DNA of 64,000 nt from CAVTLG01 sp963735495 (GTDB taxonomy: Bacteria; Chloroflexota; Ktedonobacteria; Ktedonobacterales; Ktedonobacteraceae): contig CAVTLG010000015.1 of NCBI GenBank assembly GCA_963735495.1, positions 62,001-126,000 on the forward strand, in the 5' to 3' direction. The translations under genes and the position numbers were made by a program. Below the pieces are notes generated by a model. The model had not been told where the DNA came from and made no database searches. It worked only from the letters and a program-made list of their open reading frames with translations. Below are positions 33,410 to 43,721 of the stretch, in pieces. Position 1 is the stretch's first letter; each line of letters opens with the position of its first letter.

Positions 33410-33521
33410 AAGTGAGCCTGTTTGCTTAAAGCCGTTTTTTCTCACTGGGACGAGGGGGATTTCTTCTTACAATGAGCGCAACGTTCCTGCTTTTTTGCGT
33501 CATAAACAAGCAAGCTCACTT
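33410..33521 (+). mobile_element. MITE-like element type 2, right copy
   Basis: A 112-bp element running AAGTGAGCCTGTTTGCTTA ... TAAACAAGCAAGCTCACTT, an inverted copy of 30868-30979 of identical length. The remaining bases to 33705 hold no gene I can support. Confidence 0.75.
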
Positions 33522-33705
33522 ATTTTGAGGGTGAGCCCAAATAACTTTTAACAAGCCTTTCCCTCCTCAACCAGCTATTTTCCCCTCTGCATTTGCAAAA
33601 CATCGAAATTAGCGTAGCACAACAATTAGCTTCCTTTTTAGAAGTGCAGACTTCCTTTACCGCAATCAATGCGGTTTTGTATAGCGCAATGTTCCTTCTT
33701 TGGCA

Positions 33706-35034
33706 TTATTCAGATAAAGACATTCCTGCACGAGAAAGAGGGTTGTATGCAGCTGGGTGCCGTGCTAAAACGAGGTTGGTAATCTCTTCTGGCCGAGCAG
33801 GGAAGTTTGACGCTCCCCGACGTACATAGTAACGTGGGTCTCCAGCATTCACACCACATGCATGTGTCGTCGTTTGCCCCACAACGATGATAACGACAGG
33901 TTGTCCATGAATTTGTACTCGTGAGATATCCACGGGAGGCATAGGGATTATGTTATCATGAATTGTCCGTGTGATTGTATCCATTAACCTTCCTATGTCT
34001 TCTGGAAGGCCATGGGGATTTCCACCATCATCTATACCAAGGAGGATAGTTCCTCCATCCGTGTTAGCAAACGCTGAAACGGTATTGAGAAATCGCGGTC
34101 TGTCTGCTGAAAGCTCTCGCTTAAATTCGATTTGTGGACCCTCACCTTGCGCAATGAGTCCCTCAATTGCAAGTTCGCGGCTGATAGGAGGAGTTTCAAT
34201 ACGAACGTTATCTTGATCTTTTTTGTATATTAACCACCTTGCATCTCGATGGTAGTAATCAAGCCAGCTATTTCCTCGGGTAAGCAGGATATGAATCTGA
34301 GTAGGAATGCCCTCGGGCAAGGGACATTCAACGGTCTCAGGTCTGGACAGCTGCTGCTCAACGTAGAGTTGCTCTGAATCGCTAAAAACAAGGTGTACAC
34401 CATCTACTCGCTCTCCGTCTACAACAACCTGTATCGCCGTTGGAGTGATTGCTATGTGCCGTAGCCAAGCTTCTCTATTGGCTAATTTGACCATCACAAG
34501 AGGTGAGGGTGAAGCGTTAGGATCAACTTGATCGCCCTGATATATGAGCTTCAGCAGTGCCGTTCGATAATCTGGAAAAAAAGGAGAAACATCGCTGAGT
34601 AAAAATCCAGGAGGCAGTGAAGTCACAGAAGAACCAGAACCAGTTGCCTCGTAGCGAGTGACTGGCCAGAGAAGAGACCGAAAATCGAGAGAGGCATGGT
34701 TCGGAAAGCGCTGCTTGATCGCCTTACCGACAAAAGGAAGCAAAGTGAACTTCCTCACCGAATCAGCATTTCCAGGAAGCTGGATTTCGCCTTCTCGCTG
34801 CGATAGCCATTGTCCTACTGTTGCATAATCTACACTACCGGCTAAGAAGCATGCGGTTTCATAGTCGTAGTAAAGTGATTCCTGTTTTTCATTATTATCA
34901 GCGATGTTATCAATGATAAGCGTATGTGCTTTCCAGTTTGTATTTTCACGAAGCAACGCCAATCTATAGCGCAGTGAGGGCGTATGTTCCAGTTGCAAAA
35001 GTAGCTCGGAAAGCTCTACATATTCAGTATCCAT
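33706..35034 (-). CDS. Schlafen/AlbA_2-domain protein
   Basis: This 442-residue protein ends in an AlbA_2 (Schlafen-like) domain from about residue 297: EGPQIEFKREL, NTVSAFANTDGGTILLGIDD, VVIIVVGQTT and YYVRRGASNFPARPEEI. The N-terminal ~290 residues are unrecognised and contain a helical start plus a strand-rich middle (DGVHLVFSDSEQLYVEQQL). AlbA_2 domains occur in putative nucleases and regulators and in defence islands. The next gene upstream is the frameshifted OLD-like nuclease, transcribed the same way about 160 bp apart, so the two may be one operon. Its direct role is not known. Confidence 0.8.
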   Translation of the reverse strand: MDTEYVELSELLLQLEHTPSLRYRLALLRENTNWKAHTLIIDNIADNNEKQESLYYDYETACFLAGSVDYATVGQWLSQREGEIQLPGNADSVRKFTLLPFVGKAIKQRFPNHASLDFRSLLWPVTRYEATGSGSSVTSLPPGFLLSDVSPFFPDYRTALLKLIYQGDQVDPNASPSPLVMVKLANREAWLRHIAITPTAIQVVVDGERVDGVHLVFSDSEQLYVEQQLSRPETVECPLPEGIPTQIHILLTRGNSWLDYYHRDARWLIYKKDQDNVRIETPPISRELAIEGLIAQGEGPQIEFKRELSADRPRFLNTVSAFANTDGGTILLGIDDGGNPHGLPEDIGRLMDTITRTIHDNIIPMPPVDISRVQIHGQPVVIIVVGQTTTHACGVNAGDPRYYVRRGASNFPARPEEITNLVLARHPAAYNPLSRAGMSLSE

Positions 35035-35193
35035 TGTCGAATCCTTATAACTGATATGGGAACAATCTAGAGAGCTACATGATTATCGTCAGAGACTAAC
35101 AGACGATACGAATAGCTCATGGGAAACAATACGCTTGTTCTAAGCGGAAGTCAAGAAATGCGCTAACTATTACAGCAATAACAAAACGGCTTC

Positions 35194-37099
35194 TTAACAG
35201 TGATAAATCGGGAGAAACCAAGCATCATTCGCACAGAAGTCGAGTATGCGGCGCATATTTATAATCGTTTCCTCATCAAAATCATTTTCACTGAAATCGG
35301 CAATACGTTTGTTGAATTCGTAAGCCACAACACGCTTTGGGGCCACGTTTTTCTTTCTCATATACTGGCTGTTGGCCAGCGTCTCAAAGTCCGGTTCTGG
35401 CATATGTGCTGTATTAGCAAGGAGTTTGGCAAAGTCGTTCTTAGAGAGGACATCTTCAATCCCCGATCCTGTTATCTGGGAAAATCTGGAAGGCACTTCC
35501 ACCTCACATATTGCGGTATCAGGCATGCCATATCCCTCTTGGAGCCTCACTTTGATACTCTTACCATGTAAGGTCGTATCTACCACTACTTTAAAGCTTA
35601 ATCCTTGTGAAATGAGAAGGAGCCACTACAGGTAAAATGGTCTCATCTCCAGTCGCAGGCGCAATATGCAACTCGCACTCATAGCCGAGTAATTGGCGAA
35701 ACGCTTGCAAATACATAAGTTCAGTAACACCCTCTGTCACAATGACTTTATCACGAATAGTCAAGCGATTCATGCCATATCGTAGACCAATAGCATCAAG
35801 TATTGGGCGAAGTGCCAGAAAATCACCAGGACCATTTGTCTTTGCATTCCACTTATTACGAACACTTAAATACCCTTGGTCATCTGCCGTCATTAGTCGT
35901 ACACCAGTGAGATGATCAGGATCTATCAGATGCTCTGAATGCGTTGAGACAATGACGAGATTTCCTTTCGCGCTCAACCCACGTAAAAATCTGAGAAGCT
36001 GTTCCTGTGATGTCGCATGAAACCCATTGTTCGGTTCATCAAACAGAAAAATGTTACCTCTGAGGTTCCTGATATGAGTGTAGAGATGATACGCGAAAAG
36101 AAGTTTGGTATTATCGCTCAAGTGTCGATAGAAGGACGGTTTGCCGTTAGCCATCATGGTCACTTGCAATCCATCACTCTGGTGGAGGTCAATTGTTAGT
36201 AATTCTGTGCCCGGTTCGCGGCTTTCGTTCACCTCCTTCATGAGAATATCGACTTTTTCCTGTAACTCTTCTTTGATCTGACGTAGTTCTTGTGGGCGCT
36301 GTCCCTTGAGCAAGCGATCCAACTTTGCTTCACCCAGGTATTCGATCAATGCGGTAGTCAATCGGTTCAGACTGCGAGTAAGATGTTCCACCTTGATAAC
36401 GTCCGGTAGCACATCAAGGAGAGCGTACGCTTCTTTGAACCAAGTAATCACTGGTAGCTGTTTTGCAAGCAGATTCTCGATTTGATCAGCCGATATCTGG
36501 GTAAATTGCTGCCAATTCCCATTGATGTTTAAGTGTCCATTGACGTTTATCGATATACCAAGTTGCTGGGGTAAAGCAGACACAAACCGAGAAAGCTGCT
36601 TGTTACGCTCATCAGCGCCTTTAAAATCTGGTTCTGCCGAAAAATAGTAGTTTCCCGCCGTATTACGCTTAACCCAAATTTCACCCTTAACTATTGAGTC
36701 TTCAAAGAGACTTGTATAGAGCGCATGTAACTTTTTCGTTAGTTCACTTTTGTATCGCTGATACTCCTTGCTGGTAAACGTTACATGATTTCCTCGATTA
36801 GTCGTATCTATTTCAGCGTGAAATGCTTTGATAAATGTATCTAACGAAAAACCGCTTGCTTCTATGCTATATTCTGCAAGTAAAGATGGTTCCTCTGAAG
36901 ACGGATCGAAATTTGCAAAGTTAGCATATGACTCAGGTTTTAGGTTAAGTGCAAAATAGGCTAACGCAGTAAGAAACGAGGTCTTACCGGAACTATTGCG
37001 GCCCAAGACATAGATGAGATTTGTTGGGTCCTGGAGATCAATCCGATCAGAATCCCGAAACCCGAAACATTCCTTGATTTGAAATGAGACTAACTTCAT
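35194..37099 (-). pseudogene. OLD-like AAA ATPase-TOPRIM nuclease, frameshifted
   Basis: From 37099 the protein has an ABC/SMC-type ATPase: Walker A GRNSSGKTS (~33-41), Walker B FLFDEPNNGFH, H-loop IVSTHSEHL, then the start of a TOPRIM domain (VIVTEGVTELMYLQAF). It stops at 35591 just after ATGDETILPVVAP. Moving one base within about 35605-35615 restores LISQGLSFKVVVDTT and GSGIEDVLSKNDFAKLL, the rest of the TOPRIM nuclease, ending at 35194. One extra base explains it. The whole gene would be about 635 residues. OLD nucleases defend against phage. No UvrD partner is next to it, so it is not Gabija. Probably inactive as sequenced. Confidence 0.8.
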
Positions 37100-37956
37100 T
37101 CCTTACACACTCCCCACAAAAATTGTACTCTAAGAATGTACTAAGTACCTTATCTTACCTATAACAAGAGTACAAATACATTAGTACTATTTGGAACAAC
37201 TGTTTTCTCAACAATTTTCGTAAGGGAATGAATAGCCGACTAGGCTCATGGTACCTCCAGATCCGTCTCGTCCCAGCACAAAACCACCTGCTTGTATCAG
37301 GCTGGGGGATGCCCGTACTCATCACGCACGTTAAGTAGCGAATGTCCCAGATCAAGCAGAACATAGATCCACTGATATTCTGCCTCTGTGGCCCATTCCA
37401 CCGGCACCTGTTCGAGCAACACGATGTCTGACTGCATCTGTAGGCCGTAATCCAGTGACACAGGCCCAGATTGCTGGCACATACTGGACGGAGATGCCTC
37501 GCACGATCTCCACCAGTTCATAGATCTAGGCATATGGACACGAGTTCGCTCCCGCCTGGTCGGCTCTTCGTGCTCATCCTGCTGTCCCGGATCGGTTACC
37601 TTATCCTCCTCACCGGATGGTTTCGGCAGCGGTTTGCGCGTGAGTGCGGCCACCTTCAGCCCCTAGATGCTGGTCAAGCTAATGTGTCTTTTGCCATCCG
37701 GTGTCGGCCTGCACAGGTCGAGTGCTGTCACAATTTTGTTGACATCTGTAGAGCGTAAATATTGTCGTTCTGTGGTAAATAAACTTGGTCTGCGGTAAGT
37801 AAAGTTGTTCTCAACCTCGTCAAGAGCACGAGGAGGTATTGTCCTGTTTCCTTCTCAGCCTCAAATACGCACTTGTCTGATAGGTTCGCAAATAGTATAC
37901 TACTTCTTGCGTTTATCTCGATACTAGAGGATTCGACAAACTGAGCAGGAGCCAAG
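37100..37956. other. Gap between the OLD-like and NACHT genes: a weak ORF, a tandem repeat and a promoter
   Basis: A minus-strand frame at 37297-37653 (118 codons) has a protein-like C-terminal half (WATEAEYQWIYVLLDLGHSLL) but no start signal or family. At 37769-37808 a 20-bp unit (TCTGTGGTAAATAAACTTGG) is repeated once with four mismatches. A promoter for the NACHT gene follows at 37873-37901. Otherwise nothing supported. Confidence 0.35.
37873..37901 (+). promoter_or_regulatory. Likely promoter of the TIR-like/NACHT gene
   Basis: TTGTCT at 37873-37878, a 17-bp spacer and TATACT at 37896-37901, 58 bp before the ATG at 37960. The two 20-bp repeats upstream could bind a regulator. Confidence 0.5.
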
Positions 37957-37959
37957 GTG

Positions 37960-40900
37960 ATGACCGTAAGGAGAGCATTCGCAGGACATTGCGCTCTTTC
38001 CATCTTTTCTGTACATGCTCTGCAGGACGCTTCACTTCAACACCATCTTGAGCAACACCTGAGTCCTTTGCAACGCCTGGGGATGATCTGGGTCCAGTCC
38101 ATGGGCGATATCCCTGCAGGGGCTGATCGTGCTCTTGCGGTTAAAGAACACTTGAATCAAGCACAGATTATTCTGCTCCTCATCAGCGCTGACTTTGTCG
38201 CCTCTGATGATCTCTACGGTTGCATGACCTATGCCCTACAAAAGAAAGAAGAGGGTCATGCACACGTTGTTCCCATTCTGCTCCGCCCTCTTGATTGGAC
38301 AATGCTCCCAGTGAGTCAGTTGTTAGCCTTCCCCTCGAATGGACGCCCCGTGACCAACTGGCCTGACCATGATGAGGCATTTGCTCACATCGCGCAAGAC
38401 ATTCGCAAACTGGTGTATGCGCTCAATGCTACGACCGGTGAGAGGATTCTCACACAAACCCATCTTGATTACTTGCACTGGCTCATCAAGCGTACTTCTT
38501 TGCTCGATATACGAGGGATCGCTTCAGTACAACGCCGCCCATTGCCAGTACAACTGGAAAAGGTCTACATCACACTCAATGCCATCTTTAAAGATTTTCA
38601 GGCGGAGCAATCTTCTCCACGCATCTTGACAACAGAACCGTCAAACCAAGTCCCCCCTCAATCAATCTCTGACATTGTGTCTCGTCACGACCATTTGATC
38701 ATTCTGGGTGAGCCTGGAAGTGGGAAGACGACCCTTCTGCGCTTCCTTGCACTCAACCATGCGCAGGCATTGCGTGACCAGAGAGAGACAGACCTGAGAA
38801 GTGCTCGTTTTCCCATCCTCCTTCGGATTGCCGACTATGTGCAATACGGTATGCGTCAAGGCAAATCATTGAGCGATTACCTCGCCGATGACTGTACAAG
38901 ACATGAATGCGCTCTCCCTCAACTGCCTGCTATCCTGCAAGCGGATTTGCAAGCAGGAAGATGCCTGATTCTGCTCGACGGTTTAGACGAGGTGGTACAT
39001 GGTGATGATCGACGAATGGCCGTAGAGCGCCTCGAAGATTTTGTGCGCTGCTATGACGAGATCCCCAATCGCTTCATTGTCACAAGTCGGAGCGCAGGAT
39101 ATCATGAAGCCCCACTCAGCGATGTCTTTGCCCACTATACCCTCCGAGGGTTAGAGGAAACGGACATGCGGTGCCTCCTTGAATCCTGGTACGGAGCTGA
39201 AGAAGCTTCTGATGAAGAGGCTGTAGCGATGAGAGCGCAACAAGCAAAGCGCGAGACCAACGACCTCATGGACGCGATCCAAACCGTTCCTAGCGTTCGT
39301 CGATTTGCATCCAACCCGCTGCTTCTGCATATCCTGGCCCAACTGCACCATGCAGGCGCGCCGCTCCCACAACAGCGTGTTGCTCTCTATGATCAGGTGA
39401 CAGAGACGCTGATTCAGACCTGGCGTGTAGCCCAAGGTGTGCCCGCATCCGCATTGTCAGAGGTCTCATCGCTGTTCGACCATACCTCTATCAACCGCTT
39501 GTTAAGCAGGCTCGCTTATTGGCTGCACGACAAGCCGTCTGATGGGCTTACGCATGAACGAGAAGCCTGCGAAGAACTGGGCCGAGAGTGGACTCGTCTC
39601 ACCAACAGACGCTGGCACGAAGAAAACCCAGATGTTGAGAAGGAGATAAAACAGTTCCTGCGTGCCGTGCGCGATCATACAGGCATTCTGGTAGAAGACC
39701 CCCCCCATCACTACCGGTTTGCGCATCTCACTTTTGAGGAATACTATGCCGCTCGACATCTTGTTGCCAAAAGATCAGCGCGTGCAAAACGCATACGTGC
39801 TCACCTCCACGATCCACGCTGGCGGGAACCGATCCTGTTAGCGCAGGGCCTTCTTGGAAGAGAAGCACCAGAGCAGGCATGTTTGCTGGTTGAGACAGCC
39901 ATCCTGGCCCAGGGAGAACAGGCAAGAACAATGGGACTTGTTCCTTCTCCCTATGAGCCCCTGCTTGGCCGAGACTATCTTATGGCCCTGCACTGTCTGG
40001 GTGATGGCATTCCTGTCCGTTCGGTACTCGTTGAGCAACTGATAGAACGCCTCCTGCGCGAACTCACCTACCAGATAGCTTCAGGCAGATTTCAGAAGTA
40101 CCAGGAGGCGCTTGTGGAGTGCCTCAAACACATAGAAGCAAGTACCTATGCATCCACCTTGCTTCCTCACCTCATCAAAAACCTGCAAGGGACTGACCAC
40201 AGTCTTCGTCTCTGGTCTCTCTACAGTCTAGGACGCGTCTATCGAGCTTCTTTATCAACAGAGGTACGCCAGCCATTACTTGAGATGCTCGATGATGATA
40301 ATCCCTGGATACGCTCTGCGGCCCTCCAGGGCTTGAGCTATATGCAGGAGACTGAACTTACCGGTCTCCTTCTCAATATACTGAGCAATGAGAGCGATCC
40401 TTCTGTACAAAGAGACGCCGTGAAGTATCTTGGGGAAAGAGGCCAACCGTCTCCCCAAGTGACGAGGACATTGCTCAATGTCCTCCACGAGGCTGCTGTA
40501 CCAGGCGGTATCCTCTTACGCGAAGCTGTCGTAAAAAGCCTGGGCCAATTGGGAGATACATCTCCAGAAGTGATCTCTGCCCTGATTGCGCTCCTGCACC
40601 GCGACATACTCATGCTCTCTGATGAAAGTACGTTACAGAGTTTGCGGCAACTGAGCCAGCAGTCTTCCGAGGTTGTTCCCATGATAGCGAATGCTCTCCA
40701 CGATGCAGAACCGCATGTACGTGTTGCTGTAGCCTCTGCCCTGGAGACGTTCGACTCTGCCCCATCTGAGATTATTGCAGCATTACGCCATGTCCCATCA
40801 GAGCCGTCCCCAAGTGGAACATTGCAGGCACCCATCTGTGCCACACAATGGTGTTGGCTCCCAGGCCAAGTTGAGGCGTTGCTCCTTCAACGACTCTACA

Positions 40901-41721
40901 ATTCTCGTTCCTGGGTACGTTGGGAAGCAGTGAAGACACTGGGACAATTTGAGGAACTATCCGAGCGTGCAGTGAAGGCACTTCTCCATGTACTTCATGA
41001 TGAGAAGGACGCTTCAGTGCGGATACAAGCAATAGAGACACTCCATACATTTGAACTGTCGCCTTCGATGTTTTCTGCATTCATCCATATGCTCTCCAAT
41101 GACACAGATGCCTCCGTACGCGCTCAAATTGTAAAGTGCTTAGGTGACATGGATCTGCCATCAAAGGATGTGCTTCCTGCACTTTTGAGTGCTTTACAGG
41201 ATACCGAAGATTATGTACGGTGTTGTGCAGTGGAGGGACTGGGGCACATGCTCCCTCTTTTCCCTGAAATCCTGACAGCTCTTCTCTTTGTTCTACGCAA
41301 CGACCCCTTCTTTGGCACACGTTGGGCAGTGATAAAAAGCCTAAAAGGTCGAGAAAAACTCTCTAAAAGTGCAATTCTTGCAACGGTCCAAACACTCCTT
41401 GAGGACACACATCAGGTTATCCGTCAGGATTGCGCTCACCTCCTGGGGCAAGGTGGTTCTCGTGATAAACGAACCATACAAGCACTTTTGAGGGGGTTAT
41501 CCGACGAAGACGAGCAAGTGCGTAATGCCTGTTCTCAAGCTCTCGTGCGCCTGGGACAACGTTTTCCTGAGAGGAGAGACATGATAACACTGCAATTAGA
41601 GCGAATTGTTCAAGAGCGCCAAGACGATAGCGTATCTTGGTTTGGACTGAGTACTCCTTGTGATATGGCTTATGATGCACTCTGGTTCCTCATGAAGGGC
41701 GATCCACTTGAGTGCAAATAG
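37960..41721 (+). CDS. TIR-like / NACHT / HEAT-repeat protein (NLR-like defence protein)
   Basis: This 1253-residue protein has three parts. Residues ~12-155 form a TIR-like domain (QAQIILLLISADFVASDDLY, VVPILLRPLDWTMLP, SNGRPVTNWPDHDEAF). Residues ~235-560 form a NACHT NTPase with Walker A GEPGSGKTT (~250-258), Walker B LILLDGLDEV (~336-345) and a sensor (RFIVTSRSAGY). From ~690 on there are many HEAT-type repeats (DDDNPWIRSAALQGLSYM, DEKDASVRIQAIETL). This is the bacterial NLR layout: HEAT repeats sense a phage protein, NACHT oligomerises, the N-terminal effector acts. Here the usual Glu of the TIR active site appears replaced (DLYGCMTYAL where relatives have Y..E), so the effector may be inactive or act otherwise. 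AGGAG eight bases upstream supports the ATG at 37960. Confidence 0.82.
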   Translation: MTVRRAFAGHCALSIFSVHALQDASLQHHLEQHLSPLQRLGMIWVQSMGDIPAGADRALAVKEHLNQAQIILLLISADFVASDDLYGCMTYALQKKEEGHAHVVPILLRPLDWTMLPVSQLLAFPSNGRPVTNWPDHDEAFAHIAQDIRKLVYALNATTGERILTQTHLDYLHWLIKRTSLLDIRGIASVQRRPLPVQLEKVYITLNAIFKDFQAEQSSPRILTTEPSNQVPPQSISDIVSRHDHLIILGEPGSGKTTLLRFLALNHAQALRDQRETDLRSARFPILLRIADYVQYGMRQGKSLSDYLADDCTRHECALPQLPAILQADLQAGRCLILLDGLDEVVHGDDRRMAVERLEDFVRCYDEIPNRFIVTSRSAGYHEAPLSDVFAHYTLRGLEETDMRCLLESWYGAEEASDEEAVAMRAQQAKRETNDLMDAIQTVPSVRRFASNPLLLHILAQLHHAGAPLPQQRVALYDQVTETLIQTWRVAQGVPASALSEVSSLFDHTSINRLLSRLAYWLHDKPSDGLTHEREACEELGREWTRLTNRRWHEENPDVEKEIKQFLRAVRDHTGILVEDPPHHYRFAHLTFEEYYAARHLVAKRSARAKRIRAHLHDPRWREPILLAQGLLGREAPEQACLLVETAILAQGEQARTMGLVPSPYEPLLGRDYLMALHCLGDGIPVRSVLVEQLIERLLRELTYQIASGRFQKYQEALVECLKHIEASTYASTLLPHLIKNLQGTDHSLRLWSLYSLGRVYRASLSTEVRQPLLEMLDDDNPWIRSAALQGLSYMQETELTGLLLNILSNESDPSVQRDAVKYLGERGQPSPQVTRTLLNVLHEAAVPGGILLREAVVKSLGQLGDTSPEVISALIALLHRDILMLSDESTLQSLRQLSQQSSEVVPMIANALHDAEPHVRVAVASALETFDSAPSEIIAALRHVPSEPSPSGTLQAPICATQWCWLPGQVEALLLQRLYNSRSWVRWEAVKTLGQFEELSERAVKALLHVLHDEKDASVRIQAIETLHTFELSPSMFSAFIHMLSNDTDASVRAQIVKCLGDMDLPSKDVLPALLSALQDTEDYVRCCAVEGLGHMLPLFPEILTALLFVLRNDPFFGTRWAVIKSLKGREKLSKSAILATVQTLLEDTHQVIRQDCAHLLGQGGSRDKRTIQALLRGLSDEDEQVRNACSQALVRLGQRFPERRDMITLQLERIVQERQDDSVSWFGLSTPCDMAYDALWFLMKGDPLECK

Positions 41722-42821
41722 CAACGTGGAGTGAGTCCTGATCGACTACCAGGGAACAACTTTATTTTCCCCGTCATGCCCGATTAAAGGACCGGGAGTG
41801 GGCTCAGGGAACAACTTGAATTTAACTTCACCTCATGTATTTGAGCATATTGAAAAGCCATTTTAGGGAATGACATTATTTACAGTCTACAACATCGCGC
41901 CTAGCGATGACTTTGCCAGCCAGCGCTCACGCAACCGTCTGGATAGAGATCTCGCCTCGTGTGCGAGATCGACTTGACTCCACGTATACATATTCAAATA
42001 ATCTGCCAGCCTCATCTGTCCCTCCTTGGGAGGGTCCTCGCTTTGCCGCTACACGACAGCAGGAGGCCCTCTCCTTTCCTCTCACGAAACCATCCACGAT
42101 CCTGCTTCCATTGTATCAGCATCCTCCCGCGCTGGCGAGAGCCAGTAGCGCGCATTCCCAAATGGATAAAATTTTCACCATTTGCCTCCTCCTGTTTGTT
42201 GTACTCAAAGACCCATTTACGGTAATTCATCACGCAGCGAACGCAATGTGGAGCATACCCTGCTGTGGCTCTGGAAGCCAGTCCAATCAACGATAACCAA
42301 TCACAAGAGAGACGAAAGACATTTCGTAGGTCTTGTGATGAACCTGACGCACCCTGGCCGAGGAGCATTTGCCATGAGGAACCATAGACGATTGGGAGAA
42401 AGAGAGTCGGACAGAACTACGGTACCAAAAGGAGCACGTCCAACACTGCCGGGACAAGATGATCAAGAGAGCTCTCACTCCTCTCTATCTCCATAATAGT
42501 ATACAGAGAGAATAAGGTAATAGTCAGCATCTCGGCCTACCTCCCATGCCGCTTCGTCTCCACGCTGGTGAATGACACATCCTGCCACTCCATGGTTCTT
42601 CCACGCTGCTACATGACACTACACGACGCTTCATGCCATTGCATGAGCAAGCGAACCTCACGAAACAGGCCGTATTCAGAATAAGAACAGAAATTCCAAC
42701 TTTTTTAGAGCTGATACGAAGAAGAGAGTAAGGAAGCATCCAATTATTGAAACACATGGATAATTCCAGCATGTATTGTCATGCAACGCCATAGTAGACA
42801 ACGAAAGGTGAGACTTTACGC
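41722..42821. other. 1.1-kb gap with a decayed HTH gene and short repeats
   Basis: Several frames on both strands overlap one another and show no family. The supported content is the HTH remnant at 41870-42015 and three related 13-bp units upstream of the next gene: TGCCACTCCATGG (42583), TGACACTACACGA (42614) and TGCCATTGCATGA (42634), spaced 31 and 20 bp, i.e. about three and two helical turns. Confidence 0.35.
41870..42015 (-). pseudogene. Remnant of a small XRE-type regulator
   Basis: AAGGAGG precedes an ATG at 42015 (minus strand) reading MRLADYLNMYTWSQVDLAHEA, a typical first HTH helix pair. A one-base shift then gives EISIQTVA, a TGA where Arg (CGA) is expected, and ALAGKVIARRDVVD, which is the second half of the same domain. 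One frameshift plus one nonsense change make it a pseudogene. Confidence 0.5.
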
Positions 42822-43721
42822 ATGGCCAGCATTCGCCAATCACCAGAGGAAAAACGGCGCTCCGACTATGGGAGCTATGACTATACCTTACGCGATAACC
42901 GGCTCCAGCTGATCGTGGCACAACAACGCTTTGTTTGCCTTGATCATCTGGGAGACTTCGCTGATCCAGCGCTCCAACCCGCCATTGATGAACCAGCCGA
43001 CGAATTGAGCAGCCAAAAAAAGCGGGGAGGGAAACGCAAGGATACAGCATGGCCGCGCGATAGAAAGAAACGGCTCCATGCCATCGCCGAACTGGTACGC
43101 AAGTGGGAAAAGAAACAGGGCTTTGTCGAAACCTGGAAGCCCTGGGACCACGAGCCGGCCTGGGTGCGCATCAATGAAGCCGGGTTGCGCAATCTCGGCA
43201 TTGATTGGAATGAGATTCCTTTCCCAGAGCAACGCAAACGGCTACTCCCCAGTGGACATGCCTATCAGGTCAATAAGCGGCGCTTAGCTCTGGCCCGTGG
43301 CAGCGCCGATGCGCCAGCCCATAATTGGATCTGTGAACGTGCCATTCTCTATGAGCAACTCAAGCAAGATCCCAACCTGATTCGAGCTCATCGCCCCGAT
43401 GGGGTGCTGCTCGTCAATGCCGACGGATCGTTTCCCTTCAAGCGAGGCGACGTTGTGCTTGAAGACATCCCACTCAAAGCCAGGCAACGCATTGCCATCG
43501 AAGTTGAGCTGAGCCGGAAAAAGGTTGCGCGACTCGGCGAGGGTATTTTGCCCTCGCTGCTGCGAAACTACGATTTCACCTGGTACTTCTGTGGCAATCA
43601 GGACGTCTACAATACCATTGTCGCTGCACGGAGAGACTACCTGCAGACGAATGAGGAGCGCAAACGCATCCGTATTCTGCTGCTGGAAGAGACAATCGAA
43701 GAGGAGGATGACGACGAATGA
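42822..43721 (+). CDS. Replication-relaxation-like element protein
   Basis: This 299-residue protein resembles the replication-relaxation family of plasmid and integrative-element proteins, mainly in its C-terminal half: AHNWICERAILYEQLKQD, RAHRPDGVLL, RIAIEVELSRKKV and LRNYDFTWYFCG. The N-terminus holds a likely winged helix (RLQLIVAQQRFVCLDHLGDF). The family is linked to relaxation or mobilisation of element DNA. The stop overlaps the start of the membrane protein gene (ATGA). With the two genes that follow it forms a compact operon directly before ssrA. Confidence 0.6.
   Translation: MASIRQSPEEKRRSDYGSYDYTLRDNRLQLIVAQQRFVCLDHLGDFADPALQPAIDEPADELSSQKKRGGKRKDTAWPRDRKKRLHAIAELVRKWEKKQGFVETWKPWDHEPAWVRINEAGLRNLGIDWNEIPFPEQRKRLLPSGHAYQVNKRRLALARGSADAPAHNWICERAILYEQLKQDPNLIRAHRPDGVLLVNADGSFPFKRGDVVLEDIPLKARQRIAIEVELSRKKVARLGEGILPSLLRNYDFTWYFCGNQDVYNTIVAARRDYLQTNEERKRIRILLLEETIEEEDDDE

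Noticed and set aside
33706..37099. Gabija system
   Set aside because: An OLD-like nuclease is present, but no UvrD-like helicase (GajB) follows on either strand.
41907..42496. Several overlapping frames on both strands in the 1.1-kb gap
   Set aside because: No ribosome sites, families or consistent codon pattern; only the minus-strand HTH remnant can be supported.
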